From: Nisaea nitritireducens
GTDB taxonomy: Bacteria > Pseudomonadota > Alphaproteobacteria > Thalassobaculales > Thalassobaculaceae
Reading direction: 5' to 3'
Assembly (NCBI RefSeq): GCF_014904795.1
Contig: NZ_JACZFS010000009.1
Span: 124,001-188,000 of the forward strand
DNA length: 64,000 nt
Part shown: one piece after another, positions 8,587 to 16,229 of the stretch
How the letters are laid out: each line of letters opens with the position of its first letter
Position numbering within the stretch: the first letter of the stretch is position 1
Made by a program: the position numbers and the translations under genes
Notes under the pieces: model-generated
Databases searched by the model: none
Told to the model about the DNA's origin: nothing
What the model saw: only the letters and a program-made list of their open reading frames with translations

Positions 8587-9555
8587 CTAGAGCACTTCTT
8601 TGTTGATGACGGTGTCCGGGTTCGGCTTGCCGTCGAGCACGTTCAGAACGTTCTCCGCCGTCTGGCTCGCCATCCGCAGGATTGATTGTTCGGTCACGCC
8701 GGCGCTGTGCGGGCTGACGATGATGTTGTCGAGCTGGAACAGCGGATGCTCCGGCTTCGGCGGCTCGCTGGCGAAAACATCGATGCCGGCCCCGGCGATG
8801 GCGCCGGAGGTCAGCGCATCGTAAAGCGCATCCTCGTCCACCATGCCGCCGCGTGCGGTGTTGATCACATGTGCGGTCGGTTTCATCGCGGCGAATTGGG
8901 CTTTGCCCATCAGGTTCACAGTCTCCGCGCTTTTCGGGCAGTGCAGGGAGACGAAATCCATCTGCGGCAGAACCGCATCCAGATGTTTGACCGGCGTGCA
9001 GCCCGCCGCCTTGATGACGTCGTCATCTACAAAGGGATCGATGACCGAAACCCTCATGTCGAAAGCCAGCGCCCGCTTGGCAACGCGCGTGCCGATGCGG
9101 CCGAAACCGACCAGCAGCACGGATTTGTCGGCAATGTCCTGGGCGCCCATCTGGCGCTTGATCCAGAAATTGTCATTCCGGGTGGCGTGGTCGAATTCGA
9201 CGCTTTTCTTGGCCAGGGCCAGGATGAAATACATCGTATGCTCGGCCACCGAGACGGCGTTCGATGTGGCGGCAACGCAGAGCGGAATACCGCGTTCGGT
9301 AAGGGCCGCAACATCCACTGAATCGTAGCCGACGCCATGGCGGGAGACGACTTTTAGGTTGGGTGCCGCCTCGATCACCGCGCGCGGGATCTTGGTGGTC
9401 TGGACCGCGATGGCATCGATGTCACCGGCATGAGCGATCAGCTCTTCTTCGGTGGCGAACTGCAGGACGGTGGTCTTGACGTCGTCGCGGGCGTCGAACT
9501 GGGATTGGCCGGCGTCGTTGAGCTTGTCGACGACCAGCACATGAAACTTGTTCAT
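8587..9555 (-). CDS. D-2-hydroxyacid dehydrogenase (NAD-dependent)
   Basis: A 322-residue protein of the D-isomer-specific 2-hydroxyacid dehydrogenase family. The Rossmann motif GFGRIGTRVA lies near residue 150. The catalytic Arg is in NTARGGMVDEDAL, the Glu is in GAGIDVFASEPP and the His is in PHSAG. It lacks the C-terminal ACT domain of biosynthetic SerA, so a catabolic role on a D-2-hydroxyacid or 2-oxoacid is more likely. It sits inside the hydroxy-acid cluster, between the RraA-family gene and the aldolase. Close family members include (S)-sulfolactate dehydrogenase, hydroxypyruvate/glyoxylate reductases and phosphoglycerate dehydrogenase. Confidence 0.88.
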   Translation of the reverse strand: MNKFHVLVVDKLNDAGQSQFDARDDVKTTVLQFATEEELIAHAGDIDAIAVQTTKIPRAVIEAAPNLKVVSRHGVGYDSVDVAALTERGIPLCVAATSNAVSVAEHTMYFILALAKKSVEFDHATRNDNFWIKRQMGAQDIADKSVLLVGFGRIGTRVAKRALAFDMRVSVIDPFVDDDVIKAAGCTPVKHLDAVLPQMDFVSLHCPKSAETVNLMGKAQFAAMKPTAHVINTARGGMVDEDALYDALTSGAIAGAGIDVFASEPPKPEHPLFQLDNIIVSPHSAGVTEQSILRMASQTAENVLNVLDGKPNPDTVINKEVL

Positions 9556-9595
9556 ATTCGGATCTCTCAGGCTTGGGGGCTCTCAGGCTGGCGGG

Positions 9596-10303
9596 TCAGT
9601 GGATTTCGGCGGAGCCGGCCATTGCGGCCTTCAGCTTGTCGATATCGAAATCCGGTGACTTGGCGGCATCGAGAATGACCTTCTCTTTCCGCTCCAGCAG
9701 GGCGATGGCATCCGGCAGTTTCTTTACCGCTTCGGCTGGTACGACCACGGCACCGTGCCGGTCCGCATGGATGATATCGTCATGATTGACCGCCATGCCG
9801 CCGACATTTACCGGCACGCCGAAATCGACGGGATGAACCCAGCCGTGACTCGGGCCGACCTTGCCGCCGAGGATCTGGAAGCCGGGTGCCGATGCATCGA
9901 CATCGCGGAAAGATCCGTTGGTGACGCAGCCGAGGCAGCCGAGACCCTTGTGGATATTGGTGTTCACCTCACCCCAGAAGGCACCGAAACCGGGCTCAGG
10001 GTCGAGATCCTGCAACACCACGATGCGGGGGAGAGCGCCGTCCGCGACATAGGTGTAATAGGCGGCGCGGGTTGCCCTGGCGTCGCCCTGGGGCGGCGTG
10101 ACGGCGCGCATGGTGGCCGTGCGGGCATAGCCGCAGATCGGGGGCAGGGACGGATCGAGCGCGACCAGCGGCATTGTTGTGAAGCCGATGGTCCGGCGCT
10201 CAGGTATGACGACCTCAAGGCCGTTGCAGATCGTGGGAGTATCCCACTCCGTCAGCTTGCGCAGATCGGATTCGGTGATATCGGACATGTCCTCCCGTCC
10301 CAT
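9596..10303 (-). CDS. RraA-family protein (possible HMG/CHA-type aldolase)
   Basis: A 235-residue RraA/MenG-like protein. It carries the family segment GCLGCVTNGSFRDVDA, which contains the Arg-Asp pair used for substrate and metal binding in 4-hydroxy-4-methyl-2-oxoglutarate (HMG) and 4-carboxy-4-hydroxy-2-oxoadipate (CHA) aldolases. It also has HADRHGAVVVPAEAV near the C-terminus. It lies first in the minus-strand catabolic cluster, so an enzymatic role (retro-aldol or oxaloacetate decarboxylation) is more likely than RNase E inhibition. A second ATG at 10288 (MSDITESD) is an alternative start, but the GGAGG just before it is only two bases away. Confidence 0.82.
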   Translation of the reverse strand: MGREDMSDITESDLRKLTEWDTPTICNGLEVVIPERRTIGFTTMPLVALDPSLPPICGYARTATMRAVTPPQGDARATRAAYYTYVADGALPRIVVLQDLDPEPGFGAFWGEVNTNIHKGLGCLGCVTNGSFRDVDASAPGFQILGGKVGPSHGWVHPVDFGVPVNVGGMAVNHDDIIHADRHGAVVVPAEAVKKLPDAIALLERKEKVILDAAKSPDFDIDKLKAAMAGSAEIH

Positions 10304-10407
10304 ATAAGTTGTTTTTGATTAGGTATTTTCTTGCAGCTTAGCGATGGCTCACGGGACAGTGTAGCGCCCTTTTGGAAACTATCGCCTTAAAGCAGGGACC
10401 GTATCGG

Positions 10408-10845
10408 ATGAAGGAACGCAAGCGCATCGGGCTGATTGCCCACGATGCCCGCAAGCCAGCTCTCAGAGCTTTCGTGCACAGCCACAGGGACCGGTTCGCC
10501 GGGCACGAGCTCTTCGCCACCGGGACGACGGGAAAGGTTATCGCCGAGGATACGGGGCTCGACGTTCACTGCCTGAAAAGCGGTCCGCTTGGCGGCGACC
10601 AGCAGATGGGGGCGTTGATCGCGGAAGGCGGGCTCGACATCCTGCTCTTCTTCACGGACCCGATGACATCCATGCCGCACGATGTGGATGTGAAGGCGCT
10701 GCTCCGGCTCTGCACGCTCTACAATGTCGTGCTTGCCTGTAATCAGGCGAGCGCCGATTTCGTGCTCGGCAGTCCGTTGTTCGACACGGCATATGAAGCA
10801 GCCGAACCCGATAATGAAGGCTATCTCAACCGCGTGCTTCCCTGA
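10408..10845 (+). CDS. mgsA: methylglyoxal synthase
   Basis: A 145-residue enzyme converting dihydroxyacetone phosphate into methylglyoxal and phosphate, a bypass of lower glycolysis. The core is well conserved: GLIAHDARK at the N-terminus, FATGTTG, and SGPLGGDQQMGALIAEG with catalytic Asp64. MPHDVDVKALLRL carries His91, and CNQASADF follows. These match E. coli Asp71 and His98. The ATG at 10408 was chosen because it has a purine-rich site nearby and fits the family length. An in-frame TTG at 10372 would add 12 residues. It is divergent from the RraA-family gene. Confidence 0.94.
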   Translation: MKERKRIGLIAHDARKPALRAFVHSHRDRFAGHELFATGTTGKVIAEDTGLDVHCLKSGPLGGDQQMGALIAEGGLDILLFFTDPMTSMPHDVDVKALLRLCTLYNVVLACNQASADFVLGSPLFDTAYEAAEPDNEGYLNRVLP

Positions 10846-11053
10846 TGTCCGTGCACTTCCTTGACGAAAAGGCTGTGCCATTTCAGCACGGATTTGCATT
10901 TCGAGTGCCGTTTGGTGTGTCTGAGCTGCATCAGTTTCTCTTAATAAACAGCGCGGAATACCTACGGTGATTTGCTGAACCGTTAATCAAAACAAAATAG
11001 TAGATCGTTTTATTGAAGCATCGATTTATGTTGGATTGTCGGGAGTTTCTGCA

Positions 11054-11473
11054 TCAGTTGGGCGTCGGCTGAGAATATTCACGGGCAGCCAGAAATTTCG
11101 GGTTTGAAAGCTTCAGCTTTTCTTCGGTGAGAACGGTCAGCAGGGTGTGGACAGGCCCGGTGAGCGATTTGTCATAGACGCCCTCGCGTAGCTCGCGTGT
11201 CAGGTCGCGTGACAGTGTGTCGAGTTTTGATTCGGCATCGTGTCCCGCGCGTTCGACATTGTCCTCGCCATAAAGGCCGGCAAATCCATCGAGGATACGC
11301 TGGATACCATCGCGACCGGCATCCGCATCAAATTCACGGACCGCTGTTGCAAGCGCGCTGGCGATCATCAGGCCGAGATATTTCCTGTCCCCGTCGAGGG
11401 CAGGCAGAATGTCCTCCTGGAATGCGGCCAGGGCTGTTTCGATCAGGGCCTTTCTGCCGGGTGCTTCAAACAT
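11054..11473 (-). CDS. DUF6285 domain-containing protein
   Basis: A 139-residue mostly helical protein starting MFEAPGRKALIETALAAF and containing KYLGLMIASALATAVREF (about 33-50). This matches the DUF6285 family of unknown function, which is usually found beside an APH-type kinase and acyl-CoA dehydrogenases. Its ATG overlaps the end of the kinase gene by 8 bases, so the two are co-translated. The longer frame running up to 11827 overlaps the kinase gene and is rejected. Function is unknown; a partner of the kinase is inferred from the overlap. Confidence 0.8.
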   Translation of the reverse strand: MFEAPGRKALIETALAAFQEDILPALDGDRKYLGLMIASALATAVREFDADAGRDGIQRILDGFAGLYGEDNVERAGHDAESKLDTLSRDLTRELREGVYDKSLTGPVHTLLTVLTEEKLKLSNPKFLAAREYSQPTPN

Positions 11474-12506
11474 TGGCGCGGGTCCTTTCGATTTCACCGA
11501 TCTGTTGCAGAATATCGAGCTCCATTTCGGCGGCTTTGCGGCCGGTAAGGGCGAGCTCAATGGAGCGCTCGGCGCCTGAATTATGCCGTTCCCCCTGCAG
11601 CAGGGCGATGGCGCCCCAGCGCACGGTAGCCAGCACTTCCCAATAGGGGACAAGGGACCAGTCGAGAGCCGATCCGGCTTCTTCCTCATATCCTGCATAG
11701 AGGTCTTCGCGGCTGCCGATACCGCCAGCCTCACGCTCGTCCGCGCCGAAACGCCAGCAGCGGGCACAGAACCAGCCGATATCCTCCAGCGGATCGCTCC
11801 ACCCGGCGAACTCCCAGTCCAGCACACCGGTCAGTTTGCCGTCCGCGACCATATAATTCCCGGTCCGGAAATCCCTGTGGCAGAGCACGGCAGGACTCGG
11901 GGCGGGGCGGTTCAGTTCCAGCCAGCGCAGCCCCCATTCCAGTGCCGGATAGGCTTTCGGCAGGCTGTCGAGGAAACCATAGAGCTCGGCGATCCGCTGG
12001 GCGGCTGGATTGGCCGGAGTGTCGCCAAGGAAAGCCAGATCCGGACGGGGTGGCTGGATGCTGTGCAAACGGGCCATCTCCCGGCCGATCTGCCGGGCAA
12101 GGCCGGTGCGGTGCGGATCGAGCGCGGCATCGCGCGTGAGCATACGGGGATTAGCGGTGCCGTCCGCCTTGCGCATGACATAGAAAGGTTTTCCGATAAC
12201 CGACCCTTCCGGCTCAAGCGCGAGCGGCTCGGGGACGGTCATGCCAGCGTCGAAACCGGCGGAAAGCAGGCGGAACTCTTCCACCCGCCCGTGACTCTCA
12301 TCCACCCCGGAAGCCGCGTCAGTGCGCAGCACCGCCTGCTCCATCCCCGAGAGACGTCCGCCTTGTACCGCCAGATCCAGCAGCCAGTTTTCCTGGATGG
12401 CACCGCCGGTGAGCAGCTTCGTTCCGGTGATTTCGACTTTTTCTGCACCTGTTTGCGCCCGTAGCCATACAGCTACAGCGCTGCGCATTCCTGCATCCAT
12501 GCTCAA
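11466..12506 (-). CDS. APH/choline-kinase-type phosphotransferase family protein
   Basis: A 346-residue protein kinase-like fold of the aminoglycoside phosphotransferase family. The catalytic loop is CHRDFRTGNYMV (about residues 207-218), and the metal-binding segment GVLDWEFAGWSDPLED (about 225-240) takes the place of DFG. Proteins of this subgroup resemble the APH domain of ACAD10/ACAD11, which phosphorylates 4-hydroxyacyl-CoAs so that they can enter beta-oxidation. They are normally not antibiotic resistance genes. The partner acyl-CoA dehydrogenase is absent from the window. The 8-base overlap with the DUF6285 gene indicates a two-gene unit. A role in hydroxyacyl-CoA metabolism is inference. 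Confidence 0.82.
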   Translation of the reverse strand: MSMDAGMRSAVAVWLRAQTGAEKVEITGTKLLTGGAIQENWLLDLAVQGGRLSGMEQAVLRTDAASGVDESHGRVEEFRLLSAGFDAGMTVPEPLALEPEGSVIGKPFYVMRKADGTANPRMLTRDAALDPHRTGLARQIGREMARLHSIQPPRPDLAFLGDTPANPAAQRIAELYGFLDSLPKAYPALEWGLRWLELNRPAPSPAVLCHRDFRTGNYMVADGKLTGVLDWEFAGWSDPLEDIGWFCARCWRFGADEREAGGIGSREDLYAGYEEEAGSALDWSLVPYWEVLATVRWGAIALLQGERHNSGAERSIELALTGRKAAEMELDILQQIGEIERTRANV

Positions 12507-12657
12507 GCGTCACCCCAATTTGATGCGAGCGTTCCGGCCCATTCTTGAGTGGGCGATTAAGCCGAGCTGGGCCCGGCTTTGCAATGCCTGTGTGTGATAT
12601 CCGCGCTGTGACGGCCGTTCCCGCTTCGGCACAGGTGAGATCGGCGGAAGACGCTAT

Positions 12658-12683
12658 GCGTAAGCGGCCGTGCCCGCTTATGC
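12658..12683. repeat. hairpin upstream of the RidA-family gene
   Basis: GCGTAAGCGG (12658-12667) pairs with CCGCTTATGC (12674-12683) across a 6-base loop, giving 10 pairs with one G-T wobble. It lies 37 bases before the RidA ATG, in the 213-base divergent gap. It may be an operator or a 5' leader hairpin. No T tract follows, so a terminator is less likely. Confidence 0.5.
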
Positions 12684-12719
12684 TGCGGCCTCTTTCAACG
12701 CTATTGGAGCGAACAGGTT

Positions 12720-13073
12720 ATGGATATCAAGCGCTATCGCACGGGCGAGCGGATGAGTCAGATCGTGGTCCACGGCAACACGGTCTATACGGCAGGTCAG
12801 GTCGCCCAGAACGCACCTGGCGCCAGCGTCGCTGATCAGACCAAGGATATCCTTGCGAACCTGGATGCGCTGCTCGCCGAGGCAGGTACCGACAAATCGA
12901 AGCTTCTGACCGCCACGATCTGGTTGAACTCCATGGATGATTTCGCTGAGATGAATGCAGTCTGGGACGGCTGGGTAGTAGCAGGTTCGACCCCGTGCCG
13001 TGCCTGCGTCGAATCGCCGAAGCTCGCCAGCCCGAAATACACCGTCGAGATCATGGCTATCGCGGCGCTCTAA
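12720..13073 (+). CDS. RidA/YjgF/UK114-family protein
   Basis: A 117-residue protein of the Rid family. It has VHGNTVYTAGQVA near residues 17-29 and CRACVESPKLA near 93-103, with Arg94 at the position of the carboxylate-binding Arg of RidA. Archetypal RidA hydrolyses reactive enamine/imine intermediates made by PLP-dependent dehydratases such as IlvA. Two threonine-dehydratase-like genes lie elsewhere in this window. The N-terminus (MDIKRYRTGERMSQ) resembles the YoaB-like Rid subgroups more than classical RidA, so the exact imine substrate is uncertain. A good start is fixed by the family N-terminus. Confidence 0.88.
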   Translation: MDIKRYRTGERMSQIVVHGNTVYTAGQVAQNAPGASVADQTKDILANLDALLAEAGTDKSKLLTATIWLNSMDDFAEMNAVWDGWVVAGSTPCRACVESPKLASPKYTVEIMAIAAL

Positions 13074-13074
13074 C

Positions 13075-13563
13075 CTATCTTGAGGCGCCGGCGTTTCTGG
13101 CCCAGTCCAGCTGCGCCGGCGTTTCGATGGTTCCGGGGCGCGCATTACGCACCGTCTCGACCGCGTCGTCCGGCGTTGAGCCACAGGCCATGAGCAGGCG
13201 CGCGGCGATCATGCCGCTACGGCCGAAGCCGGCCCGGCAATGGATCAGGACGCGGCCGCCGGTTTTCAGACGCTCTGCCAGAATGGTCTCCAGCGAGGAC
13301 CAGGCCTTTGTGTCGGCGTCCGATGGAATATCGAAATCCTTGATCGGGAAATGCGTCCAGCTCAGCGCATGTTGCAGGAAAATATCCCGCATTTCCGGCA
13401 CGCCGTGCTCGGAAAGCTCCTCTGCTGTTGCCAGCGAGAGGACGGCATCGACTCCCGATTTGGCGATCCCGCCAACCGCCTCTTCATCCTTCGGTACAGG
13501 CCCGAGGAAGAGGGTTCCCGGCGTACCGGGAACCGGAATTTCTGTCGCACCATAATGTTCCAT
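13075..13563 (-). CDS. dual-specificity/tyrosine phosphatase-like protein
   Basis: A 162-residue cysteine phosphatase. The signature loop HCRAGFGRSGMIAARLL (about residues 114-130) matches HCxxGxxRS, with the nucleophile Cys and the phosphate-binding Arg. An upstream acid loop lies near FPIKDFDIPSD. The fold resembles bacterial dual-specificity phosphatases of the CDKN3/PTP type. Substrates may be phosphoproteins, phosphoinositides or other phosphate esters. It is convergent with the RidA-family gene with only one base between the stops. Confidence 0.85.
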   Translation of the reverse strand: MEHYGATEIPVPGTPGTLFLGPVPKDEEAVGGIAKSGVDAVLSLATAEELSEHGVPEMRDIFLQHALSWTHFPIKDFDIPSDADTKAWSSLETILAERLKTGGRVLIHCRAGFGRSGMIAARLLMACGSTPDDAVETVRNARPGTIETPAQLDWARNAGASR

Positions 13564-13610
13564 GGCGGGATGCTATCCGCTCAAATATGAACAAGAGATG
13601 AACAGCACGT

Positions 13611-14393
13611 TCAATCGAACGATTCCATGCCAGCTGCCGCTGAGCGGTCATAACCAAGGCTGGCCTTGAGGAGCTGGCGGGTATAGGCCTCGGCCGGCTC
13701 GGATGCGCGGAGCTGGGCGACGGTCAGTTCCTCGACAATTCGACCCGCGTTCATCACCGCGAGCCGGTCGCACATATGGGCGATCACGGCGAGATCGTGG
13801 CTGACCAGAACAAAGGTCAGGCCGCGTTCCTGTTTCAGGCGTTGCAGCAGGTTCAGGATCTCCGCCTGTACCGACACGTCGAGCGCGGAGGTCGGCTCGT
13901 CCAGCAGAAGGATCTCCGGCTCCAGTATCAGAGCCCGAGCGATGGCAACGCGCTGACGCTGGCCACCCGAAAGCTGGTGCGGGTAGCGGAACCGGAAAGT
14001 GGGCCCCAGGCCGACCGCGACAAGGACATCGCTCACCCGGTCGTCGATATCGCTCATGCGGTGGATCTGGCAGGGCTCGCTCAGGATGCGGTCAACGGTA
14101 TGGCGTGGATGCAGCGAGCCGTAAGGGTCCTGAAACACCATCTGGACACGCTTGTAGAACGGTTTGCCGCGAACCCGGCCGAGGAGGGTGCCGCCGATCT
14201 CGATACTGCCGGTCCAGTCCGCATTGAGGCCACTCATGGCGCGCAGGACGGTGGACTTGCCGGAGCCGGATTCGCCGACCAGGCCGAAGGTCTCGCCCTC
14301 GGCGACGTCGAAGGAAACGCCGCGAACGGCATGCACGATCTCGTCGTCGGAGCCGAAGCGGACATCGAGGTCTGTTACGGAAATCAGCGGCAT
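13611..14393 (-). CDS. peptide/nickel-type ABC transporter ATP-binding protein (DppF-like)
   Basis: A 260-residue ABC ATPase. Walker A is GESGSGKST, the Q-loop is MVFQDPYGSLHPRHT, the signature is LSGGQRQRVAIARAL and Walker B is EILLLDEPTSALD. The switch His is in LVSHDLAV. The start MPLISVTD at 14393 was chosen because the family N-terminus begins there; the longer frame to 14489 overlaps the preceding gene. It is the last gene of a five-gene Dpp/Opp-type importer operon (SBP, two permeases, two ATPases) and follows the first ATPase by 10 bases. Confidence 0.93.
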   Translation of the reverse strand: MPLISVTDLDVRFGSDDEIVHAVRGVSFDVAEGETFGLVGESGSGKSTVLRAMSGLNADWTGSIEIGGTLLGRVRGKPFYKRVQMVFQDPYGSLHPRHTVDRILSEPCQIHRMSDIDDRVSDVLVAVGLGPTFRFRYPHQLSGGQRQRVAIARALILEPEILLLDEPTSALDVSVQAEILNLLQRLKQERGLTFVLVSHDLAVIAHMCDRLAVMNAGRIVEELTVAQLRASEPAEAYTRQLLKASLGYDRSAAAGMESFD

Positions 14394-14403
14394 CTGGCCG
14401 GCC

Positions 14404-15288
14404 TCACTTGAAATAGGCATCGACACCGGGCTCCGTCTTCCAGCTTTCCTGGCGTTCGAGCACCGGCAACGGACCGGGCTCGCGATCAAGGCGCGGAAGT
14501 GAGTTCAGCAGCCCGCGCGTATAGGGATGTTTTGCCTGGTCCAGCTCGCTCGCCTTGCAGGTTTCCACGATCTGGCCGGCATACATGATGATCACCCGGT
14601 CGCAGAAGGAAGCGACAAGGTTGAGATCGTGCGAGACGAACATCAGTCCCATGCCGCGCTGGGTAACGAGGTCGTCGATAATCGCCAGCACCTGCATCTG
14701 CACGGTGACGTCGAGCGCCGATGTCGGCTCGTCCGCGATCATCAAATCCGGGTCGGGAATCAGCATCATGGCGATCATGATGCGCTGTCCCATGCCGCCT
14801 GACACCTCATGCGGATAGAGTGAGAGCACGCGCTCCGGATCGCGGATTTTCACTGCGGCCAGCATCTCGGCTGCCCGTGCTTTCGCATCCCGGAAAGAGG
14901 CGCCGGTATGGACCCTGTAGGCCTCAGCGATCTGCTCGCCGATGGTCATCACAGGGTTCAGGGAATATTTCGGATCCTGCATGACCATGGAAATTCGGTC
15001 ACCCCGAATATCCCGCATCTGCTTTTCACTGAGTGTCAGCAGGTCGTGCCCATCGAACTCCATGCGCTTTGCGGTGATCTCTCCCGGGGGCCGGATCAGT
15101 CTCAGAACAGAACGTCCAGTCATGGTCTTGCCGGAGCCGGACTCGCCGACGATGCCGACTTTTTCCCGGCCGACTGAGAAGCTGATATTGCGCACTGCAT
15201 CAACGATGCCTGTGCGGGTGTGGAAGCGGACCGAAAGATCCTCGACGGTCAGTAGGGCGCCGTCCTTGCCGCCGTTCGCGCCAATCAT
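14404..15288 (-). CDS. peptide/nickel-type ABC transporter ATP-binding protein (DppD-like)
   Basis: A 294-residue ABC ATPase. Walker A is GESGSGKTM, the Q-loop is MVMQDPKYSLNP, the signature is VSGGMGQRIMIAMML and Walker B is DLMIADEPTSALD. The C-terminal oligopeptide-transporter extension (HPYTRGLLNSLPRLD) is present. The signature has Met-Gly where LSGGQ is usual, a variant common in the DppD branch. The start at 15288 gives a 4-base ATGA overlap with the permease gene upstream, which supports it over the longer frame to 15438. Confidence 0.92.
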   Translation of the reverse strand: MIGANGGKDGALLTVEDLSVRFHTRTGIVDAVRNISFSVGREKVGIVGESGSGKTMTGRSVLRLIRPPGEITAKRMEFDGHDLLTLSEKQMRDIRGDRISMVMQDPKYSLNPVMTIGEQIAEAYRVHTGASFRDAKARAAEMLAAVKIRDPERVLSLYPHEVSGGMGQRIMIAMMLIPDPDLMIADEPTSALDVTVQMQVLAIIDDLVTQRGMGLMFVSHDLNLVASFCDRVIIMYAGQIVETCKASELDQAKHPYTRGLLNSLPRLDREPGPLPVLERQESWKTEPGVDAYFK

Positions 15289-16214
15289 TGGCCGCTCCGG
15301 GGATCGAGAATATCGCGCAGCCCGTCGCCGAGCAGGTTGAAGCCGAGGCTGACAATGAAGATGGCGAGGCCCGGCATGGTGGCGACCCACCACTGATCCA
15401 GCAGGAACTTGCGACCTGAGGAGATCATCGCGCCCCATTCCGGGATCGGCGGTTGGGCGCCGAGGCCGAGGAAGCCGAGACCGGCGGCGGTCAGGATGAT
15501 GCCGGCCATGTCGAGGGTCACGCGAACGATCACCGAGGAGAGGCAGAGCGGCATCACGTGTCCCGTGATAATGCGGGTGGCGGAGGCACCCTGCAGACGG
15601 ATGGCGCTGATGTAATCCTGATGGCGCACCGTCAGGGTTTCCGCCCTTGCGAGGCGCGCGTAGGGCGGCCAGGAGGTGATGGCGATGGCCAGCACGGCGT
15701 TCTCGATCCCCGGGCCGAGCGCGGCGACGAAGGCCAGTGCAAGAACGAGGCGGGGGAAGGCGAGGAAGATGTCCGTCAGCCGCATCAGGACGGTGTCTGT
15801 CCAGCCGCCAATATAACCGGCCAATGAGCCGATCACGAGACCGACCACGGGCGCGGTAACAGCCACAAGGGTCACGATGTAGAGGGTGATGCTGGCGCCG
15901 TGGATGATCCGGCTAAGGATGTCACGGCCAAGCTCGTCCGTACCGAACAGATGGCCTGGCGAGCCTGGCGGTTGTAGACGGTTGGTCAGTTCTTGTGCCA
16001 GAGGATCGTGCGGCGCGATCCAGGGCGCCAGAGCGGAGACCGCGATCAGCACCACCAGAATGGCTAGACCGAGCAGGGCCAGAGGGTTTCGAGTGAGCGA
16101 GAGCCAGCCGAGATAGGCCTGGACCACGCGGGCATGGCCGCGCGACGCGGGCGTATCCGTGGTCAGCCAGGCCCGGAGGCCGGCTTTTGCGGGATTGAGT
16201 GTGTCTGCTGTCAT
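15285..16214 (-). CDS. peptide-type ABC transporter permease (DppC-like)
   Basis: A 309-residue inner-membrane permease with an N-terminal extension and about six membrane segments. It has the family motif GTDELGRDILSRIIHGA (about 90-106) and the EAA-loop RAETLTVRHQDYISAIRLQGA (about 190-210), which contacts the ATPases. The PxWGxMI motif appears as IPEWGAMISSGR. It forms the channel with the DppB-like protein. It starts 15 bases after the DppB-like stop. Confidence 0.93.
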   Translation of the reverse strand: MTADTLNPAKAGLRAWLTTDTPASRGHARVVQAYLGWLSLTRNPLALLGLAILVVLIAVSALAPWIAPHDPLAQELTNRLQPPGSPGHLFGTDELGRDILSRIIHGASITLYIVTLVAVTAPVVGLVIGSLAGYIGGWTDTVLMRLTDIFLAFPRLVLALAFVAALGPGIENAVLAIAITSWPPYARLARAETLTVRHQDYISAIRLQGASATRIITGHVMPLCLSSVIVRVTLDMAGIILTAAGLGFLGLGAQPPIPEWGAMISSGRKFLLDQWWVATMPGLAIFIVSLGFNLLGDGLRDILDPRSGQ

Positions 16215-16229
16215 GATTTCTTTGTCCGG

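Noticed and set aside
11474-11827. N-terminal extension of the DUF6285 gene
   Set aside because: It is Arg/Ser/Pro-rich, overlaps the kinase gene in another frame and does not resemble the family.
11466-12506. Aminoglycoside resistance gene
   Set aside because: The APH fold is shared, but pairing with DUF6285 fits the acyl-CoA-metabolism subgroup rather than antibiotic resistance.
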